Under the pieces are notes generated by a model. That model made no database searches. It was given only the letters and a program-made list of their open reading frames with translations, and had not been told where the DNA came from. Shown piece after piece: positions 40,884 through 48,645 of a DNA stretch of 64,000 nucleotides (the stretch's first letter is position 1; each line of letters starts with the position of its first letter). The stretch covers positions 62,001-126,000 of the forward strand of contig JAKOVB010000027.1 of assembly GCA_029782295.1 (NCBI GenBank), written 5' to 3'. The translations under genes and the position numbers were made by a program. This stretch comes from Pseudomonadota bacterium (GTDB lineage: Bacteria > Pseudomonadota > Gammaproteobacteria > Burkholderiales > Methylophilaceae).

Positions 40884-42500
40884 ATGATCGCCATCCTTGA
40901 AGCCAAACGTGCCGGACTTCTCGGCAGAGCGCACTGGCTGAATAACCTGCTCGCCGGCGTCATCGTCGGGATTGTCGCCCTGCCACTCGCCATGGCGTTC
41001 GCCATCGCCTCCGGCGCAAAGCCCGAGCAAGGACTCTACACGGCGATCGTGGCTGGCGGCCTGACCTCCCTGCTGGGCGGTAGCCGGCTGCAGATCGCCG
41101 GCCCCACCGGTGCATTCATCGTCATTCTTTCCGGCATCACCGCCAAATACGGCATCGAAGGCCTGCAGATGGCGACACTGATGGCCGGCGTCATGCTGCT
41201 GCTGATGGGCGTCACCCGCCTGGGCGGGGCCATCAAGTACATTCCGGACCCCGTGATTGTCGGCTTCACCAGCGGTATCGCCGTCATTATCTGGGTCGGC
41301 CAGTGGCAGGACTTTTTCGGGCTGACCCCCAACCTGGGCGCCGAGCATTTCCACCAGAAACTCTGGAACCTGATCGAAGCCTTTCCCCACCTCAACCCGG
41401 AAACCACCGCGCTCGGGGTGTTCACGCTGAGTACCCTGCTGATTTCACCGCGCATCTTCAAGCGCATCCCGGCCCCACTCGTCGCGATGGTGCTGGCAAC
41501 CATCGAGCAGGCGATCTTCGGGTTCGAGGGCGTCTCCACCATCGGCAGCGCTTTCGGCGGCATTCCCCAGGCACTGCCTCACTTCGAGCCCCCGACCCTG
41601 ACCATCGCGGAAACCCTGCAACTGATCGGTCCGGCCTTCACCATCGCCCTGCTCGGCGCCATCGAGTCCCTGCTGTCCGCCGTCGTCGCCGACAGCATGA
41701 GCGGTAGCAGGCACGATTCCAATCAGGAACTGATTGGTCAGGGCATCGCCAACATCTTTTCCCCCCTGTTTGGCGGCTTCGCCTCCACCGGCGCCATCGC
41801 GCGGACGGCCACCAACATTCGCAACGGCGGCACCAGCCCGCTGGCAGGCATTTTCCACGCACTCACCCTGATACTGATCATTTTGCTCCTGGCACCGCTG
41901 GCCGCCCATATTCCGCTGTGCGCCCTGTCCGCGATCCTGTTCGTGGTCGCATGGAACATGAGCGAAGCACACCGCTTCATCTATCTTGCCCGCACCGCTC
42001 CCAGGGCAGACGTTGCCGTACTCATGATCACCTTCCTGCTGACCGTGTTCAGCGACCTCGTCATCGCCGTCAACATCGGCGTCATGCTGGCCGCACTCCT
42101 GTTCATGAAGCGCATGTCGGAAGCGGTCACCATTGCGCGCCAGAACGAGGATGCGCTCCCCGCCCACCTCCCCCCCGACACGGCAGTGTTCTCCATGGAA
42201 GGCCCGTTCTTCTTCGGCGCAGCGGAACGCCTGGAATCCGCGCTCGAAAGCATTCACGGCCATACCGGCACACTGGTACTCCGGCTGGACCAGGTGCCGA
42301 TCATCGACGCCACCGGCATGCAATCACTTTGGGACCTGCTGGACACCTGCCGACATCACAAGACCCGACTGGTGCTTTGCGGCGCCCGCCCCAACATTCT
42401 GGAAAAGCTCGGACGCGCAGGACTGATCGAGAAGATCGGTGCCCGGAACATCCTGCCCAGCCTGGCCGACCTGCAGCCAACAGACCCCCACCCCTCATAA
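40884..42500 (+). CDS. SulP-family anion transporter with STAS domain
   Basis: This 538-residue membrane transporter begins about 11 bases after rsmE. About 12 helices (AGPTGAFIVILSGI, PDPVIVGFTSGIAVIIWVGQ, GGFASTGAIARTATNIRNGG) are followed by a C-terminal STAS domain (about 430-530, FSMEGPFFFGAAERLE). Known relatives carry sulfate, bicarbonate or dicarboxylates with Na+ or H+; substrate cannot be told here. The frame is open upstream over rsmE, but that is a shadow; ATG 40884 starts the family N-terminus. Confidence 0.92.
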   Translation: MIAILEAKRAGLLGRAHWLNNLLAGVIVGIVALPLAMAFAIASGAKPEQGLYTAIVAGGLTSLLGGSRLQIAGPTGAFIVILSGITAKYGIEGLQMATLMAGVMLLLMGVTRLGGAIKYIPDPVIVGFTSGIAVIIWVGQWQDFFGLTPNLGAEHFHQKLWNLIEAFPHLNPETTALGVFTLSTLLISPRIFKRIPAPLVAMVLATIEQAIFGFEGVSTIGSAFGGIPQALPHFEPPTLTIAETLQLIGPAFTIALLGAIESLLSAVVADSMSGSRHDSNQELIGQGIANIFSPLFGGFASTGAIARTATNIRNGGTSPLAGIFHALTLILIILLLAPLAAHIPLCALSAILFVVAWNMSEAHRFIYLARTAPRADVAVLMITFLLTVFSDLVIAVNIGVMLAALLFMKRMSEAVTIARQNEDALPAHLPPDTAVFSMEGPFFFGAAERLESALESIHGHTGTLVLRLDQVPIIDATGMQSLWDLLDTCRHHKTRLVLCGARPNILEKLGRAGLIEKIGARNILPSLADLQPTDPHPS

Positions 42501-42502
42501 AT

Positions 42503-42547
42503 ATGTTGTATACGCATAATATGTGATTTATTATGCATTTATAACAT
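42503..42547. promoter_or_regulatory. 45-bp imperfect dyad over the argA promoter
   Basis: Centred at 42525, GCATAATA (42514-42521) and TATTATGC (42529-42536) form a perfect inner repeat. Outer arms ATGTTGTA (42503-42510) and TATAACAT (42540-42547) match at 7 of 8 positions. In all 17 of 22 possible pairs match. It fits a site for a dimeric XRE-type regulator; the adjacent gene encodes an enzyme with exactly such a domain. Confidence 0.7.
42506..42534 (+). promoter_or_regulatory. Sigma-70 promoter of the XRE-argA gene
   Basis: TTGTAT (42506-42511) and TATTAT (42529-42534) are 17 bases apart. Transcription would start near 42541, about 21 bases before the ATG at 42562. Both boxes lie inside the dyad at 42503-42547. 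The promoter begins 6 bases after the SulP stop. Confidence 0.65.
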
Positions 42548-42561
42548 TACCGGATATCACC

Positions 42562-44130
42562 ATGTCACTCGGCGAAGCCCTGCGCAAACGGCGCAAAGCC
42601 CTCGGACTGACCCTGCAGCAACTGGCCCTCAAGACCGATGCGGATACCGGCAACCTGTCCCGCATCGAGCGCGGCGAACAGGGTCTTTCAGAAGCCATGC
42701 TGTTCCGCCTGTGCTCCGCCCTGGATTGCTCGCCGGCCTATCTTTACGCACAGGCAGAAGCCGCCAGTGGCGCCGGCCCGCAGACCGGCCCCAGACTCAA
42801 TTTGCTTCAGCCGCAGGAATTCGTGCGCTGGTTTCGCTCTGTCGCACCTTATATTCACGCCTTTGGCGGCCGCACTTTTGTCATCGCCTTCGGCGGCGAG
42901 GTCGTCGACGACGGTCAGTTCGTCGCGCTGGCACACGACCTCAACCTGCTGGCCAGCCTGGAAGTTCGGCTGGTTCTGGTCCATGGCGCCCGCCCCCAGA
43001 TCGAATCGCGACTGAAGCGTGCGCGCATCGAATCGCGCTTCGTCGAAGGTCTGCGCGTCACGGACAAGCCCACCATGGAAGCCGTGAAGGAAGCCAACGG
43101 CGCGATCCGCGTGGAGATCGAATCCCTGCTCTCCATGGGGCTGGTCAATTCCCCCATGGCCGGCTCGGACATCCGCGTCGCCAGTGGCAATTTCGTCACC
43201 GCCCGCCCCCTGGGGGTTCGCTCCGGGGTCGACCTGCAACACACCGGGGAAGTCCGCAAGATCGACGCGATCGGTATCCAGAAGCGGCTGGACGACGGTG
43301 AACTGGTGCTGCTATCGCCGCTGGGTTATTCCCCGACCGGCGAGACCTTCAACCTGACGCTGGAAGATGTGGCCGCCAGCACGGCCATCGCACTGGACGC
43401 GGACAAGCTGATCTTCCTGATGGATACCCCCGGCGTGCACAACCTGCGTGGCGAGCTGTTACGTGAAATGACCGCCGAGAAAGCACGCAACCTGCTGCGT
43501 CATACGCAGAGCGAAACTGCCGTGAACATCACCGAGGACGTACGCTACTATCTGCCCAGCGCCATCCGCGCCTGCGACCATGGGGTCGCACGAACGCACC
43601 TGATCTGCCGTCACACCGACGGCGCCATCCTGCAGGAACTGTTCACCCACGAGGGCATCGGCACCATGGTGACCGAGATGCCCCTGGAATCGATGCGCCA
43701 GGCGGACATCGGGGATGTAGGGGGGCTGCTGCAACTGATCGAGCCGCTGGAAGCTGAGGGCATCCTGGTCAAACGCGGCCGAGAGCGCCTGGAAATGGAA
43801 ATCGGCCATTTCTACGTCATGGAGCACGACGGGGTCATCATCGGCTGCGCGGCACTGTATCCGTTCACCGACGTCAGCCAGGCGGAACTTGCCTGCGTTG
43901 CGATTCACTCCTCCTTCCGCGGCGGCGGTCGCGGCGACCGGCTGCTGCAATTCTGCGAAGAAGAGGCCCGCAAGCGCGGCATCCGCTCGCTGTTCGTGCT
44001 GACCACGCGCACCGCGCACTGGTTCGTCGAGCGCGGCTTTGTCGAAGCCGACGTGACCGCGTTGCCGCCCGCCAAGCAACAGCTCTACAACTATCAGCGC
44101 CGCTCCAAGGTATTCATCAAGAAGATCTGA
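42562..44130 (+). CDS. argA: N-acetylglutamate synthase (ArgA) fused to an N-terminal XRE helix-turn-helix domain
   Basis: This 522-residue protein has three parts. Residues 1-65 form an XRE/HTH_3 domain (LGEALRKRRKALGLTLQQLA, then GNLSRIERGEQGLS). A 25-residue linker follows. Residues 90-370 form the amino-acid-kinase domain (VIAFGGEVVDDGQFV, LVLVHGARPQIE) and 375-522 the GNAT domain (IHSSFRGGGRGDRLLQFCEEEA). ArgA makes N-acetylglutamate, the first step of arginine synthesis. Canonical ArgA is about 440 residues and has no DNA-binding domain. The frame is uninterrupted. The ATG at 42562 begins the XRE domain; the open frame runs 13 codons further upstream into the promoter. The gene for the next enzyme, argB, is at 50489. 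Confidence 0.93.
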   Translation: MSLGEALRKRRKALGLTLQQLALKTDADTGNLSRIERGEQGLSEAMLFRLCSALDCSPAYLYAQAEAASGAGPQTGPRLNLLQPQEFVRWFRSVAPYIHAFGGRTFVIAFGGEVVDDGQFVALAHDLNLLASLEVRLVLVHGARPQIESRLKRARIESRFVEGLRVTDKPTMEAVKEANGAIRVEIESLLSMGLVNSPMAGSDIRVASGNFVTARPLGVRSGVDLQHTGEVRKIDAIGIQKRLDDGELVLLSPLGYSPTGETFNLTLEDVAASTAIALDADKLIFLMDTPGVHNLRGELLREMTAEKARNLLRHTQSETAVNITEDVRYYLPSAIRACDHGVARTHLICRHTDGAILQELFTHEGIGTMVTEMPLESMRQADIGDVGGLLQLIEPLEAEGILVKRGRERLEMEIGHFYVMEHDGVIIGCAALYPFTDVSQAELACVAIHSSFRGGGRGDRLLQFCEEEARKRGIRSLFVLTTRTAHWFVERGFVEADVTALPPAKQQLYNYQRRSKVFIKKI

Positions 44131-44190
44131 TGCCGCCCGGGCGGATCGAAACCACCGGATCAAATTGATGCAAAATTAATCAAGATAAAC

Positions 44191-44219
44191 TTGTCCTTCT
44201 TATCCTGATTGTTTATAAT
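44191..44219 (+). promoter_or_regulatory. Strong sigma-70 promoter of a small-RNA candidate
   Basis: TTGTCC (44191-44196), a 17-base spacer and a perfect TATAAT (44214-44219). It is followed within 70 bases by a terminator hairpin and no gene, so it would drive a short non-coding transcript. Confidence 0.75.
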
Positions 44220-44225
44220 GCACTC

Positions 44226-44286
44226 CATTCTTGAATCCCATGAATGTCTCCTCCCTTGAGCGGCCCAAAAGGCCGCTTTCTTTTTG
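44226..44286 (+). ncRNA. Candidate small RNA with anti-Shine-Dalgarno motif upstream of hsp20
   Basis: A strong promoter ends at 44219 and a terminator hairpin with a T-rich tail ends at about 44286, defining a transcript near 60 bases. It holds no credible gene. Directly before the hairpin is TCTCCTCCC (44247-44255), complementary to AGGAGA-type ribosome-binding sites, including hsp20's AAGGAGAA at 44383-44390. The hsp20 sigma-32 promoter lies after the terminator, so this is a separate transcript, not the hsp20 leader. A related module follows hsp20. Confidence 0.55.
44259..44285 (+). terminator. Rho-independent terminator of the small-RNA candidate
   Basis: AGCGGCC and GGCCGCT form a 7-bp stem with the loop CAAAA, followed by TTCTTTTT. 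Confidence 0.82.
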
Positions 44287-44311
44287 CCTGCAACTGACGT
44301 CGTTGCAGACT

Positions 44312-44339
44312 CTTGAAATCCGATTGCATCGCCCCATAT
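44312..44339 (+). promoter_or_regulatory. Heat-shock sigma-32 promoter of hsp20
   Basis: CTTGAAA (44312-44318), 13 bases, then CCCCATAT (44332-44339) match the E. coli sigma-32 consensus (CTTGAAA, CCCCATNT) at every defined position. Transcription would start near 44346, about 49 bases before the hsp20 ATG. Confidence 0.9.
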
Positions 44340-44394
44340 ACGTTCTGATGCCAAAGGGCAGATCATCAATCGAGTTCATATCAAGGAGAATGCA

Positions 44395-44826
44395 ATGGCT
44401 AACGTTTCCCGCTACGACCCGTTCCAGATTTCCGGTTTTGATCCGCTGGATGACGTATTCAAGGGCTTCTTCCGCCCCGTCCGCATCGAGGGCACCCCCA
44501 ACGTCCAGATCAAGATGGACGTGAAGGAAGACGACAAGGGCTATACCGTGCACGCCGACATCCCGGGCGTCAAGAAGGAAGACATCCACGTCACCATCGA
44601 CGGCAACCAGGTCTCCATCAGCGCCGAAGTGAAGCAGGAAAAGGAAGTCAAGGAAGGCGAGAAGGTCCTGCGCTCTGAGCGCTACTTCGGCAAGGTCAGC
44701 CGCAGCTTCTCGGTCGGTAGCGAAATTGACGAAGCCGCTTCGCAAGCCAAATACGCGGACGGCGTTCTGGAACTGGTCCTGCCGAAAAAGGCGGTTTCTT
44801 CAGCCAAGAAACTGATCGTCAGCTAA
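44395..44826 (+). CDS. Hsp20 / alpha-crystallin small heat-shock protein
   Basis: This 143-residue ATP-independent holdase has an N-terminal arm (VSRYDPFQISGFDPLDDVFKG), the alpha-crystallin domain (about 35-130, VHADIPGVKKEDIHVTIDG and YADGVLELVLPKK) and a short C-terminal tail. AAGGAGAA lies 4 bases before the ATG. A consensus sigma-32 promoter upstream supports heat induction. Confidence 0.96.
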   Translation: MANVSRYDPFQISGFDPLDDVFKGFFRPVRIEGTPNVQIKMDVKEDDKGYTVHADIPGVKKEDIHVTIDGNQVSISAEVKQEKEVKEGEKVLRSERYFGKVSRSFSVGSEIDEAASQAKYADGVLELVLPKKAVSSAKKLIVS

Positions 44827-44845
44827 TCGATCACCCCAAAGAAAA

Positions 44846-44882
44846 TCTCCTCCCTGGGCGGCCGCAAGGCCGCCGTTTTTTT
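44846..44882 (+). terminator. hsp20 terminator with a second anti-Shine-Dalgarno module
   Basis: TCTCCTCCC (44846-44854) is followed by the stem GGCGGCC (44857-44863), loop GCAA, GGCCGCC (44868-44874) and seven T. It clearly terminates hsp20. The same TCTCCTCCC-plus-hairpin layout occurs in the small-RNA candidate before hsp20, so a 3'-UTR-derived small RNA is possible. Confidence 0.85.
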
Positions 44883-44912
44883 GCCGGAAAACACGCCTGA
44901 CCAGGCGCTTGC

Positions 44913-46106
44913 TCAGGCCAGCAACTCCAGCCAGTGACTCACGGGAAGCGCGCTTCCGCCCTGCAAGTGGGTCAGGCAACCGATGTTGGCTGTCGCAATC
45001 ACCTCGGGATGATGCTGTTCCAACGCCGTCAGTTTGCGCTCCTGCAGTCGGGCGGAGAGCTCGGGCTGCAGGATGGAATAAGTTCCGGCGGCACCACAGC
45101 ACATGGTGGACTCGGCAACCGGCAACAGCTCGAATCCCGATTGCCGCAGGATGCGTTCGACCAGGCTCTCCAACCGGAGCCCGTTCTGCAGGCTGCATGG
45201 GGCATGAAAAGCGATGCGCCGACCCCGGCCGACATCTTCCAGGTTCAGTCCGGCCAACAACTCGGCGGGATCCCTGCACTGCGCAGCGATGCGCTCGGCC
45301 TTGCTTGCATACACGGGATCATGACGCATCAGGTGACCGTATTCGCGCACCATGGCTCCACAGGCACTGGAAGTCTCCACGATCGCTTCGGCACCCTGCT
45401 CGATCAATGGCCACCAGGCGTCGATATTGGTGCGGATGTTCGCCAGTGCCGCATCCGGGGCGGCCAAGTGCTGGTGAACAGCCCCGCAGCATCCGGAGGC
45501 AACCGGGACCGCACTGATGCCGTGGCGGTCGAGCACCCGTGCCAGCGCAGCGTCGATATCCGGCGCCAGAGCCGGCTGCACGCACCCGGCATGGATCAAT
45601 ACCCGACGCGCGTGCCTGGGCGGTGGCCAGCCCCTCTGCCGGTGCGGGACGGGCACGCGCCTTTTCAAGGCGGCTGGCAACAGGGGACGCGCCCATCGCC
45701 CCAGGCCCAGCATCAGGGCAAAGCGACGCGTGTGCGGCAAGACCAGGCGCAGCGCGCCACGCAGCCAACGCACCCTTAAAGGTCGCGGCACGCGCTGCTC
45801 CACGACGTGGCGGCCGATATCCGCCAGCCGGGCATACTGCACGCCGGACGGACAGGCAGTCTCGCAGGCCCGGCAGGTCAGGCAACGGTCCAGATGTTGC
45901 TGGGTTTGCGCGCCGACCGCCTCACCCTCCAGCAGGCTCTTGATCAGGTAGATGCGGCCGCGCGGACTATCGAGCTCGTCACCCAGAAGCTGATAGGTGG
46001 GGCACACGGCCGTGCAGAAACCGCAATGCACACAGGATCGCAGAATCGCCTCGGCCTCTTCACCTTGCGGGGTCTGACGGTATGTTTCGGGCAACTTGGT
46101 CTGCAT
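44913..46106 (-). CDS. glcF: Glycolate oxidase iron-sulfur subunit GlcF
   Basis: This 397-residue subunit has two 4Fe-4S cluster motifs near the N-terminus (CVHCGFCTAVCP and CLTCRACETACP) and two CCG domains (GCVQPA...ASGCCGAVHQH and HAPCSLQNG...STMCCGAAGTYS). It passes electrons from GlcDE to the quinone pool. The start overlaps the glcE stop. Confidence 0.95.
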   Translation of the reverse strand: MQTKLPETYRQTPQGEEAEAILRSCVHCGFCTAVCPTYQLLGDELDSPRGRIYLIKSLLEGEAVGAQTQQHLDRCLTCRACETACPSGVQYARLADIGRHVVEQRVPRPLRVRWLRGALRLVLPHTRRFALMLGLGRWARPLLPAALKRRVPVPHRQRGWPPPRHARRVLIHAGCVQPALAPDIDAALARVLDRHGISAVPVASGCCGAVHQHLAAPDAALANIRTNIDAWWPLIEQGAEAIVETSSACGAMVREYGHLMRHDPVYASKAERIAAQCRDPAELLAGLNLEDVGRGRRIAFHAPCSLQNGLRLESLVERILRQSGFELLPVAESTMCCGAAGTYSILQPELSARLQERKLTALEQHHPEVIATANIGCLTHLQGGSALPVSHWLELLA

Positions 46107-47167
46107 CAGGACCGGACTCCAAATTCGCGCCCCGGGTTGAGGATGCCCGCCGGATCAAAAGCGCGTTTGATGCGTTGGTGCAGGCCCAGCAGCGCTGGGG
46201 AGATGTTTGCAACGGGCACGTCGCCTGAACCGCGATATCGGGTAACTGCCCCACCCGCCTGGTGCGCGGCGCTGGCCACGGATTCAGGCGGCTGGGCGGT
46301 GACCAGCCAGCGCTGCGCGCCTCCCCAGTCCAGGCAGGTCCGGCCAGACAGGGCCAAGGGCGGGCTGCCCGGAGGCAGGGAGATGCGCCACAGCGACTCG
46401 TCGGGCTGCAGGGCGAAGAACGGCAGGGTCTGCTCCCGCAAGCCTTGCCAGAATGCCTGCCCGCCGGATACAGGCTCGCTGATCACCTGTTGCGTCATCG
46501 CCTCGACCGCCTGCGATAAACCGGACAGCCGGACCATCAGGGCCCCATCGATCCATGCCGTCGCGGAAACCGGTAACGGCTTGCCGGCCCAGCCAGCCAT
46601 CAGGGCGATGGCATCCTCCTGCCCACAGGCCACGCGCAAGGTCCGCTCTTCCGCCGGGAGCGGCAGCACCTTGAGTGAAACGTCCAGAATCACCCCCAGC
46701 GTGCCGCGCGCGCCCACCATCAGCCTGGAGACGTCGAAGCCGGCCACGTTCTTCATGACCTGGCCACCAAAGCCGAGCAACTCACCCCGACCGTTCAGGA
46801 TGTGCATGCCCAGCACGAAGTCGCGCGCCGCCCCGGCATAAGGCCGCCGCGGACCGGACAGCGCGCAGGCCAGGGTACCGCCGAGCGTGGCTCCCGCGCC
46901 GAAATGCGGCGGCTCGAAGCCCAGCATCTGTCCATGCTGCGCCAGAATCGACTCGATTTCCTTCAAAGGAGTTCCGGCACGGGCCGTCAGCACCAGCTCG
47001 CTGGGCGCGTAATCGATCAGACCGGTATGTCCGGAAACGTCCAGCACAGCCCCTTCGCAGGCCGGCGAAAGGAAATCCTTGGTGCCGCCGCCAGAGATCC
47101 GCAGCGGCTGTCCAGCGGCGCAGGCGGCCCGTACGCGCTCCTGCAATTCAGGCCCCAGATTGGCCAT
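46106..47167 (-). CDS. glcE: Glycolate oxidase FAD-binding subunit GlcE
   Basis: This 353-residue subunit has a PCMH-type FAD fold at the N-terminus (PLRISGGGTKDFL, GAGATLGGTLACALSGPRRPYAGAARDFVLG). It is needed with GlcD and GlcF for glycolate oxidation to glyoxylate. It is coupled to glcD and glcF by single-base overlaps. Confidence 0.95.
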   Translation of the reverse strand: MANLGPELQERVRAACAAGQPLRISGGGTKDFLSPACEGAVLDVSGHTGLIDYAPSELVLTARAGTPLKEIESILAQHGQMLGFEPPHFGAGATLGGTLACALSGPRRPYAGAARDFVLGMHILNGRGELLGFGGQVMKNVAGFDVSRLMVGARGTLGVILDVSLKVLPLPAEERTLRVACGQEDAIALMAGWAGKPLPVSATAWIDGALMVRLSGLSQAVEAMTQQVISEPVSGGQAFWQGLREQTLPFFALQPDESLWRISLPPGSPPLALSGRTCLDWGGAQRWLVTAQPPESVASAAHQAGGAVTRYRGSGDVPVANISPALLGLHQRIKRAFDPAGILNPGREFGVRS

Positions 47168-48627
47168 CAGAAACGCTCCAGGGCCGGGTGCGGCAACTGT
47201 CCGCCATGCACGTGCATGCGACCGAATTCAGCACAGCGGTGCAGGGTCGGCACCGCCTTCCCCGGGTTGAGCAGGCCTTCCGGGTCGAAGGCCGCGCGTA
47301 ACGCATGGAACTGGGCCAGCTCCGGCCCGCCGAACTGCACGCACATCTGCTCGATTTTCTCGATCCCCACGCCATGCTCCCCGGTGATGGTGCCGCCGAC
47401 CTCGATGCACAATTCCAGAATTCTGCCGCCGAGCGCCTCGGTGCGGGCCAGTTCGCCGGGCCGGTTGGCATCGTAGAGGATCAGGGGATGCAGGTTGCCG
47501 TCACCGGCGTGAAACACATTCGCGACCGGCAGGCCATATTCTTCCGACAGCTGCGCGATGCGGGTGAGGACTTCGGGCAGGCGGCGGCGCGGGATCGTGC
47601 CATCCATGCAATAGTAATCCGGGGACATGCGGCCGATCGCCGGGAAGGCGTTCTTGCGGCCTTTCCAGAACAACAGCCGCTCCGCTTCGTCGCGGGCGGT
47701 GTGGACTTCGGTGGCGCCGAGGTCGAGGAGCATCTGGCGCACCTGGAAGATCTGCTCCGACACCTCGCGGTTTTCGCCGTCCAGCTCCACCAGCAGGATC
47801 GCCGCCGCATCTACCGGATAACCCGCATGCACAAAGTCCTCGGCAGCGCGAATCGCCAGATTGTCCATCATTTCCATCCCGGCCGGGATAATCCCGGCGG
47901 ACAGGATGCGACCGACCGCCTCGCCGGCACGCGCGACATCATCAAAAGCCGCCAGCACGACCTGGGCACGCTCAGGCAGGGGCAACAGGCGTACCGTGAT
48001 CTCGACCACCACCCCCAGCAGGCCCTCGGACCCGCACAAGACCGCCAGCAGGTCATATCCCGGAGCATCCAGCGCCTTGCCACCGATCTCGAGTAGTTCG
48101 CCTTCGGGCGTCAGGATTTTGACGCCCAGCACGTTGTGCACGGTGAGACCATATTTCAGACAATGCACGCCCCCGGAATTTTCCGCGACATTGCCGCCGA
48201 TGGTACAGGCAATCTGCGAGGAGGGATCCGGCGCGTAATAGAAGCCGTAGGGTCTGGCCGCCTCGGACAACGCCAGGTTGCGCACGCCTGGCTGGACGAC
48301 TGCGCAGCGGTTGCGTACATCGATGTCCAGGATCTGGTTGAGCCGCGCCAGCCCCAGCAACACCCCGTCCGTCAGCGGCAACGCTCCGCCGGACAATCCC
48401 GTGCCGGCGCCGCGAGGGACCACCGGCACGCGCAGCCTGTGACATATGCGAAGCACCGCCTGGGCCTGAGACACGGTATGGGGGAGGCAGACCACCCCGG
48501 GCATGCGCCGGTAGGCCGACAGGCCGTCGCATTCGTATGGCCGCAGCGATTCCGGTGACGTCAGCAAGGCATCCTCCGGCAGCTCTGCGCGCAGCGCAGC
48601 GATCAGGGCGGGATAAATCGATGTCAT
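47167..48627 (-). CDS. glcD: Glycolate oxidase subunit GlcD
   Basis: This 486-residue flavoprotein has a PCMH FAD-binding domain (VVPRGAGTGLSGGALPL, GGNVAENSGGVHCLKYG) and the C-terminal FAD-oxidase domain with VFHAGDGNLHPLILYD and GEHGVGIEK. With GlcE and GlcF it oxidises glycolate, as from RuBisCO oxygenation or other sources. It starts 18 bases after fhs, so all four genes form one operon. Confidence 0.95.
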   Translation of the reverse strand: MTSIYPALIAALRAELPEDALLTSPESLRPYECDGLSAYRRMPGVVCLPHTVSQAQAVLRICHRLRVPVVPRGAGTGLSGGALPLTDGVLLGLARLNQILDIDVRNRCAVVQPGVRNLALSEAARPYGFYYAPDPSSQIACTIGGNVAENSGGVHCLKYGLTVHNVLGVKILTPEGELLEIGGKALDAPGYDLLAVLCGSEGLLGVVVEITVRLLPLPERAQVVLAAFDDVARAGEAVGRILSAGIIPAGMEMMDNLAIRAAEDFVHAGYPVDAAAILLVELDGENREVSEQIFQVRQMLLDLGATEVHTARDEAERLLFWKGRKNAFPAIGRMSPDYYCMDGTIPRRRLPEVLTRIAQLSEEYGLPVANVFHAGDGNLHPLILYDANRPGELARTEALGGRILELCIEVGGTITGEHGVGIEKIEQMCVQFGGPELAQFHALRAAFDPEGLLNPGKAVPTLHRCAEFGRMHVHGGQLPHPALERF

Positions 48628-48645
48628 GGAAACGCCCCCAAGAGC

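Noticed and set aside
44132-44145. CCGCCC/GGGCGG palindrome right after argA
   Set aside because: No T tract follows and the loop would be too small; not a convincing terminator.
44218-44259. 13-codon open frame starting in the TATAATG of the small-RNA promoter
   Set aside because: The ATG overlaps the -10 box and would be upstream of the transcription start, so it cannot be translated from that promoter.
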